From Euwallacea fornicatus (Eukaryota; Arthropoda; Insecta; Coleoptera; Curculionidae), in contig NC_089552.1 of the NCBI RefSeq assembly GCF_040115645.1, positions 1 through 64,000 on the forward strand: a stretch of DNA of 64,000 bases, written 5' to 3'. Below the pieces are notes generated by a model. It did not search any database. It had not been told where the DNA came from and saw only the letters and a list, made by a program, of their open reading frames with translations. Positions 47,412-58,717 of the stretch are shown in pieces (positions within the stretch are counted from its first letter, which is position 1; each line of letters starts with the position of its first letter). A program made the position numbers and the translations under genes.

Positions 47412-49785
47412 ATGGGCATAACAGGCCTTTTGCCGTATTTAGAACAAGCTACAAGGCAATGCCACATTTCAGAATTCCGAAAGAGCACAGTAGCAATTGA
47501 CTCCTATTGTTTACTACATAAGGGGGCCAATGCTTGTGCTGAACAACTGGCAAGGGGTGAAGACAGTACTTTGTAAGTTTGATTTTACGAAGACTGTTGC
47601 ACTAGCATTATTATGTACTAAAATGAACTTACATATTACAAGATTTGGAATAGTTTTAAAGACAACTTTTTTCTTTTCTAAGAGAAATTTTTACGGATTG
47701 TCTGGTATGATGTATTTGAATTTCTGTAAATCACATATTTATATGAGTACTCATATAAATGAAAAAATGCATTTTGAATGTTCAGATACTGATTCATATC
47801 TTTTCTTCTATTATATTTTAGTTTTTAAACACTTTCAAATGAATAATTTAGCACTTTCAGAGATTTCAATGTTCTATTATCTTTTTAAATATGTACATGG
47901 ATAGACTTATATTTTACATCACTACAATACAATCCTTCAACATTTAGTGTGTAATATGTTTAGGTACGTGGACTATTGCATGAAATATGTAAAAATGCTC
48001 CTCTCATATGACATCCATCCAATAATGGTATTTGATGGAAAAAACCTTCCAGCCAAAGCAAAAACTGAAGCCAAGCGTCGCGAGTCTCGAAAAAATGCTA
48101 AACAGAGAGCAGCCCAACTGCTCAGCTTAGGTAAGCTTGAAGAAGCCAGAACTTATTTGAAACAGTGTATTGATGTTACCCCAAAAATGGCCCATAATCT
48201 AATCCGAGCATGTCAAAAACTAAAAGTTGATTGCATAGTAGCACCTTATGAGTCTGATGCTCAAATGGCATTTTTCAACATGAAAGGTGTGGCTGAATGC
48301 GTTATAACTGAAGACTCTGACCTAGTATTATTTGGATGCAAGAAAGTTTTGTATAAATTGGACTTGGCAGGCTCTGGGCGCTTAGTAGAATCGGACAAAA
48401 TAAGTATCGCAATGAAAATGAGACCTGATCAATTCACTTTTGATAAATTTAGGTTTATGTGTATATTATCTGGCTGTGATTATGTTAGCAGCCTTAATGG
48501 TATAGGTCTAAAGAAAGCCGAAAAGTTCATTAAATTAACCGCAGAAAGTAATCCTGAAATAGTAAGTTTCTGCATGCTTAAATTTGGCGAAAAATTATAT
48601 TAAGTTCTTGTAGTTCCTCGACCGAATTCCTAGGTACCTCAACATGAAATATTTAGAAATCACGGATGAATATAAAAGAAATGTACTCATTGCAAACGCA
48701 ACATTTCTTCATCAAGTGGTATTTGATCCTTATAAAAAAAAATTAGTTCACCTTATCGATCCGGAAATAATAAACACTAATCCAGAATATTTGGTTAATG
48801 CCGGCGAAAAATTTGATAATGAAAAAGCTTATCAAGTTGCAATTGGCAATTTAAATCCTTACAATTTTGAGCAATTTAACGATTGGATTCCTTCAGACGT
48901 ACGTTTTTTCAAATAATCGGTTAACGTCCAGTAAACATATCTTTACTTTACAGCTCTCTAAATATAGCATTTGGGCAGGCTTTTGCAAAAAAAGAATGTC
49001 ATCGAAAACTGACAAACTAATACAAAAATCGAGGCTTCAGGAGTTTGTGCAAAAGAAAAATCCTAAAATCCAGTCCATTGAAGTTATGGAAAAGGTACAG
49101 ATAATAGAGGAGGAAACTTGCATTAATGAGGATTTATTAAAATACGCTACTGGTAGCAGAGCTGACATTCGGGAAGAACCAATTTTAGAACATACTGATC
49201 CAGAAGAAGAATCAAAATCCAATACTGTGAGCCCTGTAATATACAAAAATCCGTTTTTAAAGAGGAAAAGAATCAGTAAATTTCCTAAAACGTTTTATTA
49301 CGGAAATGACGTCGTTAAAAGTAGATACTTTTGCTCAGAAACTTCTTTCGAACCAGAAACAATAAGGCCAAAAAACGATTTTGAGAGTGAAAATAACTCA
49401 GATGTAGGCAAAGAAGAAGTTGCATTTGTAGATGAACTTTTCAAAAAGGTCGATTCAAGCCAAATAGAAAGGCTATCAAATGATGAAACCATATTGAAAT
49501 CCTGTGAAAACAGCAATGATATTGCTGTAAAAGTATCATGTGGCGAGCGGCAAACTGCAATCGAAAGGGCCCTTTTTGTTAACGACGGCTCTAGGGAGGG
49601 TTTTACTGTAAGTTTTTTACTATATAATGATTAAAGGTTTAGATTTATAAAAAAATAATTTCTAGGATCAGCATGATAGTAAAAGAAGAAAACTGGGACC
49701 TTGCAGGAGAGTGGGATTAAAAAAAACATCCATTACACAAAAAACGCTTCATAGTTTCTTTACTAACCTCAGAAAAGCAGACTGA
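47412..49785 (+). CDS. EXO1: Exonuclease 1 (EXO1)
   Basis: A 5'->3' exonuclease and flap nuclease of the Rad2/FEN1 family, acting in mismatch repair, end resection and replication in the nucleus. Five exons: 47412-47572, 47964-48561, 48614-48898, 48954-49607, 49666-49785, giving 605 residues. All metal-binding acids are present: D30, D78, E150, D152, D171, D173 and D226. The start MGITGLLPYL is the obligatory mature N-terminus of this family. After the nuclease core and helix-hairpin region (GCDYVSSLNGIGLKKA) the tail is divergent and charged. It ends with a PCNA-binding PIP box, QKTLHSFF, at residues 591-598. The third-exon acceptor was chosen at 48613 because it alone restores the conserved RYLNM segment in frame. 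Human EXO1 is 846 residues, so the tail is short. Confidence 0.95.
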
Positions 49786-50427
49786 TATTGAAATTGATAT
49801 TTTTTGATATTATGTTATTTCCTTGAATTCCTCGTAAATTGTATGTGTCCGGTTACATGTGTGTTTTATGTACAGTGTGTATCATGATTTTTACTTTTTT
49901 TCCAATTATATTAAAATAAGTTACAAAATAGAAACAATTTTTTGTCAAAATATATTCAGAAATTATCTCCTGATCATTATAAGTTTAAATTCGTACTTTC
50001 TACCAAGGAAAACGCAGTTGTGGCAGATGCACAGGCTTAACTATCTTTCAAAACTTCAGATATTTTTGGGGGCTCCTAGCGTTTTCTTACGCTCATTTTG
50101 TTGACGGGTTATTTAATGAGTGTTTCGATGAATTTGTAAACAAAAGTGTAAAAAACAAATTGCTAAGTCAATAGAAATTTACTCAAAATTTAAATTTTAA
50201 TAAGGCTTTAGGAATTAATTTTCTTCCTCAGAAAATTTGCTTGGTATTGTTCGTCGGTTGTTTGAATTAAAAAAAAACGTTGCAAAAACAAGAGACACAT
50301 GACATTGACATTGACGTGACTTATCCAAAATCAATAATGGAAATAAAAACAACGTGAAAGTGTTTTTAAAGTGAATTTGTAATTAAAAATGTATCGTCAA
50401 TTTTAGGGTGGAATTTGAATTATTTTA
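49786..50427. other. Intergenic: EXO1 3' region and RILP-like promoter
   Basis: AT-rich, no gene. The frame at 49859-50104 is low-complexity and has no recognisable homology. The interval should include the EXO1 3' UTR and the promoter of the next gene. Confidence 0.5.
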
Positions 50428-53400
50428 ATGCCTCGAATAAGAAATAACCTTCAATATTACAAAATGGAAGAAACTAGTGATTTATCAGGAGATGTCACAG
50501 TCGTGGACGTGTATGATATTGCGTCTGAAATTGGAAAGGAATGTGAAAAAATCATCGACAGGTCAGTAAACTTTGGGAATTTTATATATTCTTATACAGT
50601 TAGAAAAATCTGTTATTTTTCGAATATTTGGAAATAAATATGCTCTTAAATTTGTTTGTTAATTATTAATGAAGGTGTCAGCTATTGGGATGGGTGTAAC
50701 AACACTCTGACTTTATGCTAGATTCTTATCCTTGTATCTTTTCATAACGTTTAAAAACCCAAGTGTTCATATTACACATTATATTTCTAAATTTATATGT
50801 TTACATCAAATTGACAAAAGTGTAAGGAACAAGTCTGTGCTACATGGTTTTTAACATACTCAGATCCACCTATATAATTTCTAGATCTGTTTCTACATTA
50901 TTCTTCTATAAATCGCCCATGTTTTCCCTGTTAAATGTAAATAAATTTCTTGTTTTTTCAAATTATTATTTATCCTTCTTGCTAACTCAGCTAAAGGAAG
51001 ATGGTTCTCCTCTTTAAAGTTCTCAACTACTTGTGCTAGTTGTAAACCTGCATATGTAAAATAATTCATTTTGTGTTGTCATGTGTCATTTTGTTGATTG
51101 TTTAGGGTGATATCCTATTCTGATAAGTACAACTCATTTGCAATGGTATTGTTGTTTTCACCTACTTGAAGTTTGGAAATTATTAAACCTTTGGCTTTAG
51201 TGGACAAAACTTTTTTTTTTATCATTTTTTAAATACAGCAAAATTACAACAATGCTGACAAGCTGAATACATGCAATGAACAGTCTCCAATTTATACAGG
51301 GTGGTTCATTTAAAACAGTCCAATTAAATATCTTGAATGAAATTTTTTCTTCAGAAAACCCAGAGACATGTCAATTTTACTTTTAAGGGGGACATTTTTA
51401 GATCATAAATTCATAAGTATAGTGTCATCCCTCTAAATGAAGTGACGACCTCTTCAAGAATCTTAAGTGGCACGGGGTTCAAGTGGCACATTAAATTAAA
51501 GGTATTTCAATTCTATTTATAAGTATGTTGAAATTTTTCGTTCCGCCCTTAAATATTGTAAAAAACCGTTCTAAAACATACAATCACTATACTATATCAC
51601 CTAGCGTCGTTATACCCAGCTAGCAAATCATCAAACATGTCTATTTGCGGATGTTAAAAGCGACGATGTGTTAGGCATATTTTTACAGTGAGTTAAATGC
51701 AAATCCAACCAAAGGTTCGAATTTCCATCGCTATATACGACTTGTTATAATTAATGTCGTTATTCGCGATTTTCGCTGCATTTTTGTTTAAAAGCCTGTA
51801 AAGTTCTTGTTTTTTTTTCTTGTAATGCCATAAAAGTGTTATGAAATAGGTACGTGGCTATATCAATAAAATTTATAAAACTGTCAATGATAAGTGTACC
51901 TCTGAGACTGGCATTTTAGATATGGAGCTGATGCTGTTACCTCCCTAATGCCAAAAGTGATTAATGCCCTCGAGCTACTAGAAAGCCTAGCTACTAGAAA
52001 CGAACGGGAAAATACAGTATTAAACGAGTTACAACTAAAAATCTCTCAACTCGAAAATGACAAGTTGGAAAAAGCGGAATATCGGCAGAAATTCGAAAAG
52101 GTTTCTTTTTCTTTTGTTTGTATGAATTTCTTATAAAATCATTTTCCTAAATAACAGGAGCTAGAAGTTATTGAAGAACAGTGGCGTTCTGAAACTAAAG
52201 AGCTTGTAACTGTGGTGTCAAAACTGCAAGAAGAAAATAGAAAATTGTTAAAAGACCAGAACCCAAATAACTATTCTCCAACTACGTCTACAGACTGCCT
52301 CAATGATGCGGAAATGCTGCAACGCCTAAAAGACAGCTTAGAGAAGCAGAGAGATGAGATCAGGGAAAAAGAAAAAATGATACAAGAGAAGTGCTTAGAC
52401 GTTGACAATGTATATCAGATCATGATAAAAATTTGAAGGGGATGTATACATATAAAATATTTTCAGTTAAAATCGCAAATAGATAGACTAACAACGACTA
52501 GTAAAGAATTACGCAGAAAGCATAAATCCATGCAAACCCAAGTACGGACTCTCTGCGATGAGAGAGCCGATTTTTTGGTGCAGATGCAGGATCAACAAAG
52601 GGATATTAATGCCCTCAGGAAGCGCTTGGGTTTGGCACAAAAAGAGAATGAAGATCTGATAATGGTAAGTTACGATTCATAAACTTTAAATGTTATTTGT
52701 GTTCCCTAAAACCATTCAATATTTTAAAGTGTGATATTCCAATTCCTGTCAACAAGGCTGTGTACGATTTGGACGATCCAAATAGACCTCGATTCACTAC
52801 TCAAGAATTGAAGGATATATTGCATGAAAGGAATGAGCTTAAAGCACGAGTAAGTGATTTAGAAGACGAGTTGGAGACTTTCAGACCCAAAAAGAAGGTT
52901 GATACGTAAGTAACATATTGTTATATTTTTTTAAGTAATTTATTTGGTAGTTGCTTTTTTGTTGAATTTTCTAGATTTAGAAATAAGCTTTTTAATTTTG
53001 GGCCAAGTGCATGTGATAGCCTCCTCATTTTGTCAAATTTTAGCAGTGTTACTTTTAGTAAACAGCCTTCACCAGCCGAGGAGGCTGATCTTTAGTAAGT
53101 TTTATTGATATGAATTAAAATTGCAAGGGTACTCTATTGTGGTTAGATCTGTTGGTTTGATCTAAAGACTCCAATTTATAGAGTGCGCTTTGCAAGTAAT
53201 TGTATAAATTTAAAAATAATTATTTAACAACGAAACCCTTTTTGTCAGTCCTGTGGATGAAGAAGCGCCAGTCCAAGGTCCTTTACCTTACGAACCGGAT
53301 GATGCACCTTGGAAGAAGTCTTCATCTGAGTCAGGAATAAGAAAGTTGTAAGTTGAAATTTCAACATTTTCATTTTTAATCATAATTCTAAAACGATTAT

Positions 53401-53716
53401 TGTCAAAAATCACTAAGAAAGTTAGGGCGGGCTTAGTGCCAATATATCAAGCTTGTGATCTAAAAACTGAGTAATGACCCATGTCTTAATTTTTATGAAA
53501 ATGATCTTAATGAAATTGCCAAGACATTGATTTATTGCCCCCTGGAGATAGTTTTATAATCTTTAGGATAATGTCGTAATTTGCAATGTCATTTTTTTTT
53601 TCAGTTTTCGGAAGATATTTTCCGAGAGCAGCGGCGGTCCTAGTTTTCCTAAGCGTAGCTTATCCACCCTCTCGAAGATGGCTCTATCATCGACTAGCGA
53701 CTCAGTGCAATACTAA
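50428..53716 (+). CDS. Rilpl: RILP-like protein (RILPL1/2 homologue)
   Basis: A coiled-coil adaptor of the RILP family, which in vertebrates binds Rab GTPases (notably phosphorylated Rab8/Rab10) and affects cilia and vesicle transport. Eight exons: 50428-50561, 51920-52100, 52158-52409, 52467-52664, 52730-52905, 53044-53094, 53249-53347, 53605-53716, giving 400 residues. The RH1 domain covers roughly residues 28-100 (VYDIASEIGKECEKIIDRYG, then VINALELLESLATRNERE). Long heptad-rich coiled coils follow (about 70-250). The RH2 domain is at about 274-315 (RPRFTTQELKDILHERNELK). The C-terminus contains VQGPLPYEPDDAPWKKSS, SGIRKFFRKIF and KMALSSTSDSVQY. Exon 6 could start about 69 bp earlier at another in-frame acceptor near 52974, adding about 23 residues. 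A poly(A) signal lies at 53799-53804. Confidence 0.92.
50562..51919. other. Intron 1 of the RILP-like gene (1358 bp)
   Basis: The largest intron of this gene. From about 51295 it contains TACAGGGTGGTTCATTTAAA, typical of the end of a small insect DNA transposon. The matching far end is not clear. No coding sequence is seen. Confidence 0.5.
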
Positions 53717-55883
53717 ATATTTTTGCCACATATACCAGCTTTTCTCTCTCGACGTCAGTTTCAATACCGGTCAATTTTATACTCTCTTTTAGCCCAAGAA
53801 TAAAGAGAATATATTGTTTATCCACGAACAGGATTTACTTACGTTGGATGATCGTCTCCCATAATATATTAACTTGTCCTCACAATGACTATTGTAATCC
53901 TTCCTACGTATTCTTTATTTTAAAATTTTTAATAGATAAATAATAGTACATTATACACTAAGGTGGTGAAGTATATTATTATAATGTATATCTGAGCCGT
54001 GGAGGTCAAGTATTTCACAACCGTCGTGTATATAGGATTTTTTCATCTAATAAATTTACTTTAATTGTATGAAATAACAATAAATTTGTCCAAATTAGGC
54101 ATAAATTGAATCCAAAACTTAAAAAAACAACTGATTGAACGAATTATAACGTAACGGTAATATTTCGTTTGACATTTCTCTCCCAAGCAACCCTAAGTAA
54201 AACAATAATGAGGATGATGATGACCTTGTAGTCGATTAGCTCGCTAAGTAAATATGAGACAGATAGTACTGTTATTAAACTGTTAAAAAAAAAACGACAA
54301 AGCGTATTTCATACTCCTTTAATACATCATAAATTGAGGTCTTTTGGAGTTAGTAGTGAGAAAAACTTTATTACTAACATATAAGAGATTATTGTGACTC
54401 TATGTGATCTGTAAACTGATGATTTCGACAAATTAAGGAATTTCATTATGATTTATTTAATTTTTATGAAATTGACCATTTCTAGTATACCTAATCGCTT
54501 GTAGATCGAGCAGGTGATAGTTTCATAAATAATAATTTCCTTTTGTCATATTTTATTATAGGAACATATTATAAGTGTTAGAAAAGCACTGGCTTTTAGA
54601 ATATGTATGGTAATAAAGTTTCTAGTCAAATAGTATCATTTAGTGAGAATGTAAGTAGATCTGTTAGGAAAACAAATTCATGTACAGTGTATTTTTTAAA
54701 ATAAGCCATAGCCAAAGTTACTTTATAGATCATTGTTTATGTAAATGATTCGGGCGGTGTTTTCCTACTGACACAGCCCATTAACTTGCAATTGAATAGA
54801 AAATTTATTGTCTTTGAGAAATACTATTTAACATTAATCATTTTTCAATCAACAGAATTTTATCAGAGAAAATATTCTGATAACGAACGCGCACGTACGC
54901 ATACGCCAAAAGTGATTTTTGTTAAATATAAATAATAATTATACGCATTCGCTAATTTCGTCTATAGTTGCATCTTCTATGGCTCAATAAAAACTCTATG
55001 ACTTATGTTAAAAAAAACCCTGCATAAGCACCTTCTTTTTCACTTTAATGTATGTGCAAGATACACGTTAAAACTAATCTCGACGTTATTATCAAAATGG
55101 GAGCAATTTTTTCTAGATAAGGCACTAGTTGCGTTTAGCTCCTTATAATTTTTGTTTAATACTCGTTTGCATTATATTTATTATTCTGCATTTTCAGACG
55201 GTGATAATGGTGCCAAATAGCTGCTATCGCACTGGCACCTCTGTTCTTTATTTTAAGTTGGAGAATTTCTTCATAGGCGCGTATACTATTTTATAAATTT
55301 TTATAGAGTGGTCATTAAAAAAAATTCTAGTATCGATTGTTTTCTATTCGCCAAATGTTTGATGAAAAATAGCGAACTGTTTAAAATGCTCCATGTTTAC
55401 TGTTCACCACCTACAGCGAGATTGTTTTTTAATGATAACCCTTTAGTTGTGTACGCATTAATTTCATCTGTGAACAGAACTAATTAGCATTGAACAAGTT
55501 TTAGGTGGCAAAATACACAGACTGTGCCAAAAATGTTCGAATAATAAAGTAGTGTCATCACTTATAGGTACTTACCACAAAAAATTCCTACGGTGTTTCA
55601 TTTATTTTACACATCACCATACATTTTAGAGATTTACGACTTTCGACCCATTTCGGTTTCATCTTTCCAATAAAAATCAATTTCACAACAAACTTCAAAA
55701 TGCACAAAATCTCTCAGGGATATTACCTTTACCTTGAGTGAAAGCAATGAGCAATTAATTATCCGGAACCATAACGGAGATTCTACCGCAGGTCGGACCA
55801 ATATAATTAAATGCAACTTCCTCATTACTGTGATTTGTTTCTGAAACACCATAGTGGTTTATTAGTTATATTTCCTCTCAATA
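53717..55883. other. Intergenic region between RILP-like and defensin-like genes
   Basis: About 2.2 kb of AT-rich sequence. The first part is the RILP-like 3' UTR. The remainder shows no gene. The 72-codon frame at 55634-55852 (-) has no homology and lies in the probable promoter of the next gene. An AATATAATTAAATG stretch near 55799-55812, about 75 bases before the ATG, could serve as a TATA element. Confidence 0.5.
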
Positions 55884-56243
55884 ATGGCTAAATCTTCCAC
55901 AGTGACGATTTACTTGTTGGTTTTGGCCGCAGTTCTGATTAGCAGCAATGAAGCACTCAGTAAGTATATATTTTGTTTGAATAAGTACAGAAAATGATTA
56001 ATAATTTTCATTTTGAAAACTATCTTGAATAACTAAAAGTGCGATATATCCTTTATAAAAAAATATTCTATAGGTTGAATTTATAATATATATTTTTCTT
56101 TATTAATTTCACTTTCAGCTGTAATCTGTAGTACCACAGCAGGATGTAATCAACAGTGTATAGGCGCAGGTCATCCCGGAGTGGACCAAAATGACTGTCG
56201 ATTCAATGCGGCTAGACAAGTGTACATATGTGACTGTCACTGA
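55884..56243 (+). CDS. Six-cysteine defensin-like secreted peptide, copy 1
   Basis: A predicted secreted peptide of 66 residues from two exons, 55884-55959 and 56119-56243, split in codon 26 (phase 1). Residues 1-24 form a signal peptide: a short polar start, a hydrophobic core YLLVLAAVLI, then SSNEA as the likely cleavage site. The mature part has cysteines at 29, 35, 39, 52, 63 and 65, spacing C-x5-C-x3-C-x12-C-x10-C-x-C. The CxxxC plus CxC pair is the mark of the cysteine-stabilised alpha-beta (defensin) fold. The net charge of the mature part is close to neutral, unusual for an antibacterial defensin. A poly(A) signal lies at 56689-56694. I do not recognise a named family. An immune role is an inference. 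Confidence 0.82.
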
Positions 56244-57721
56244 ACTGGCTTATTATAGCTCTTTAGAATATATCCCTGTAGCTTTTTTTTTAAATTATTT
56301 TATTATAACTCAAAGCTGCCAGCTTTTGCAGAAAAGTTGCATTTAAATATCCTATTCGTCAGCATGAAGTCGCCATCTAGCGGATAATGAAAAATGAGCG
56401 TCAGCTATTATAGTTCGCATAGAAGTATACGTTTCAATTATTGTTTCGATAATACTTTATATAGCATGTTTGGAGAATTGTTTAAAATTGCATTGTACCT
56501 ACATATACATAGAATAATTTATGATGAAGTACCGAGTTAGCGGGTGGTGATATATTGTACCTTTATAGTATAATTGATCTACAAATAGGTAGGTACTTAC
56601 TTACATATTTTCGAATTAATCCTTGATGGTATCTACCTATTAAATTAAATCAAACGTGTAATGTTGTGATATTGTTGTACAGTGTATTAATAAAATATCA
56701 TTAGAAATTACTAAAATGGTTTTCTTTGTAGTTTTTAGCCGGTTGCCTCTACAAATTCGAATAAAATACAAATTGACATCTAAATTAAGTTCTCATAAAG
56801 ATATTTCTGGAATAGCTACATCTCCGAAATATGAGGTGTCAAAGTTTATTTTTTATTAAAAAAAAGTTGCTTATTTTTATTTTAAACATTCTATAAAAGT
56901 TTTAAGACCTCCTAGAAATTAAAAAAATCGATTAAAAGCTCCATACCAAAAATTCTTGCACACTTCTGGCATTTCACCTTATATTTTGGGTTGATTTTAT
57001 ACCAACTTTATTCACCCAAAGTTAAGCATTTGTAAAGCGAGCGAAATGTTCTTCGATTTTCTAATCACCCGCTCGTCTAACACTCACGTTGATTTTACTA
57101 TTATTTAACTATTCCATTACGTATCATTTAATCCGGCTCAGTTAAACTCAGTTATACGTTAGTTTAATATTTTTTTTTATGCTGGGAAGCAGGGATGATA
57201 TCTTAATGCCTCGCTAACGAGATTTTTGTTATACTTATAGGGTATCCTATCATGAGATGAAAGAATATTTATTTTTTGCTAAGTAGGCTGTAATTAAAAA
57301 TTTTGCCCGTGGCGTCAGACTTGCTAAGACAGGCTATGATTACAGCTCATACAAATACAAAGAAAACCACCTCCAAACTGAAGTTTTTATGAACACAAGA
57401 ATTACAAGAAATTGCAGTGAGGCGATATGATAAAGAACGATAGTCGTTTTCGGCTCAGACACCTTTTATTTTCTCAAATCTGTAAATCAGCAGATAGAAG
57501 GGATGATGACCAATAAAATTTAATCAATGGAATACCGGTGATTGCCTTGAGCATCATCTTAAAATAATGAGTTTTTCACTTCTGAAACCGATTGAAATTA
57601 GTAAAAGATAATTAATATAACGGAAAATTTGCCGTTTTTTTAGCGATATAAAGTCGGGATACATCCATTTTCCCTCCATAATACAAACGATCGTATCAGA
57701 AAAATTATATTGACTTTAAAA
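56244..57721. other. Intergenic region between the two defensin-like genes
   Basis: It contains the 3' UTR of copy 1 up to about 56715 and the promoter of copy 2. A TATAAAG box lies at 57647-57653, about 70 bases before the copy 2 ATG. I looked for an obvious Rel/NF-kappaB site (GGGRANNYYY) and saw none that is convincing. Confidence 0.55.
57647..57653 (+). promoter_or_regulatory. TATA box of defensin-like gene copy 2
   Basis: TATAAAG lies 69 bases upstream of the ATG at 57722, leaving room for a short 5' UTR of about 40 bases, typical of small, strongly inducible insect genes. Confidence 0.6.
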
Positions 57722-58052
57722 ATGTCTGCAATTTCAACTGTAGTTCTGTGCTTTTTGGTGTTCAGCACTATCGCAATTACCAGTAACGATGCCTTGAGTA
57801 AGTTTATTCACATTTGAATGATATTACATTGATTTTAACTTTTTTAAAGAGATTAATTTATTAAAATGTTTATAATTCTTTTGTTTATAGTTTTTAATTC
57901 TAAATAAAAATTTTATTAATTTCCATTCTTCAGTTGTAATCTGCAGTAATACTGCAAATTGCCTTGCTCAATGCAAAACGGCTGGACATACAGCTTTTGA
58001 CAAAGCAGACTGTAAGTACAATGGAAAAGTTTATGCCTGTGATTGTCGCTAA
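57722..58052 (+). CDS. Six-cysteine defensin-like secreted peptide, copy 2
   Basis: A predicted secreted peptide of 64 residues, exons 57722-57797 and 57934-58052. Exon 1 is 76 bases long and the intron has phase 1, exactly as in copy 1, so the two are tandem duplicates. The signal peptide is residues 1-24 (core VVLCFLVFSTIAI, then TSNDA). Cysteines at 29, 35, 39, 52, 61 and 63 give C-x5-C-x3-C-x12-C-x8-C-x-C. Shared positions include VICS, TA, AGH, DC and CDC. Unlike copy 1, the mature part is lysine-rich with a net positive charge near +2, closer to a membrane-active antimicrobial peptide. The two have diverged strongly outside the cysteine frame. Confidence 0.82.
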
Positions 58053-58717
58053 AATGCTGGGAATCTATACATCGTTCCATCAGTTAAAAATAACCTGTTT
58101 TATGATACTGGTAAAATGTTATTTACTAATCAGTTCGTAGTTGTTAACAGTTTGATAATATACTATTGTTATTTTGTTATGTGTGTTGGGTATTAATATT
58201 GATAAAAATATATTTAAAACTTCATAAATTGCATTATTCTTTTGAACATTTTACATCGACTGGTTTCGCAAATACTCGGTTTGATTATTATTTACAAATC
58301 TTGTATACTGTTTTGAAAAATACATACAAAATGAGTCGATTAAATCCGAATTTTGCCGTAAAGTAAAGTGAAACCTCTATCTCTTGCTAGTACAGCGACC
58401 TTTGAGAGAGAACTAACTAGACAAGACGTTGACAGTATATTCGAAGCATCATTGAAATGTGATGCATGGTTGATTTAAGAAACGGGGAAACGCCATTTTC
58501 CTATTGTTTTAATTTAATGCTGTTTTGGGTAAATTTACTTCCTACTGGTAATAAATATTCATTTCACATAAAAAATTAGGACGTTTTAAGTGCTCCCTAC
58601 AATTCAGGGTGAACTCTCCCGAGTTTCCCAAGTCCTGAATTCTAGAATTCTGATCTAAAAAGTCCAATTCAGGCACCGATATACATATATACAGATACAG
58701 CAGATCTATAAGAGGCT
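58053..58717. other. Intergenic region before the DDX5 homologue
   Basis: It holds the 3' UTR of defensin-like copy 2 and the promoter and 5' UTR of the helicase. The frame at 58166-58366 is AT-rich and without homology. A GAATTCTAGAATTC palindrome sits near 58636-58649. Confidence 0.5.

Noticed and set aside
47497..47904. 135-codon frame overlapping the start of EXO1
   Set aside because: It runs through the first EXO1 intron in a different frame. The conserved exons on either side splice cleanly without it.
51690..51730. tRNA B-box-like GGTTCGAATTTCC
   Set aside because: No matching A box or cloverleaf could be drawn around it, and it lies within an intron.
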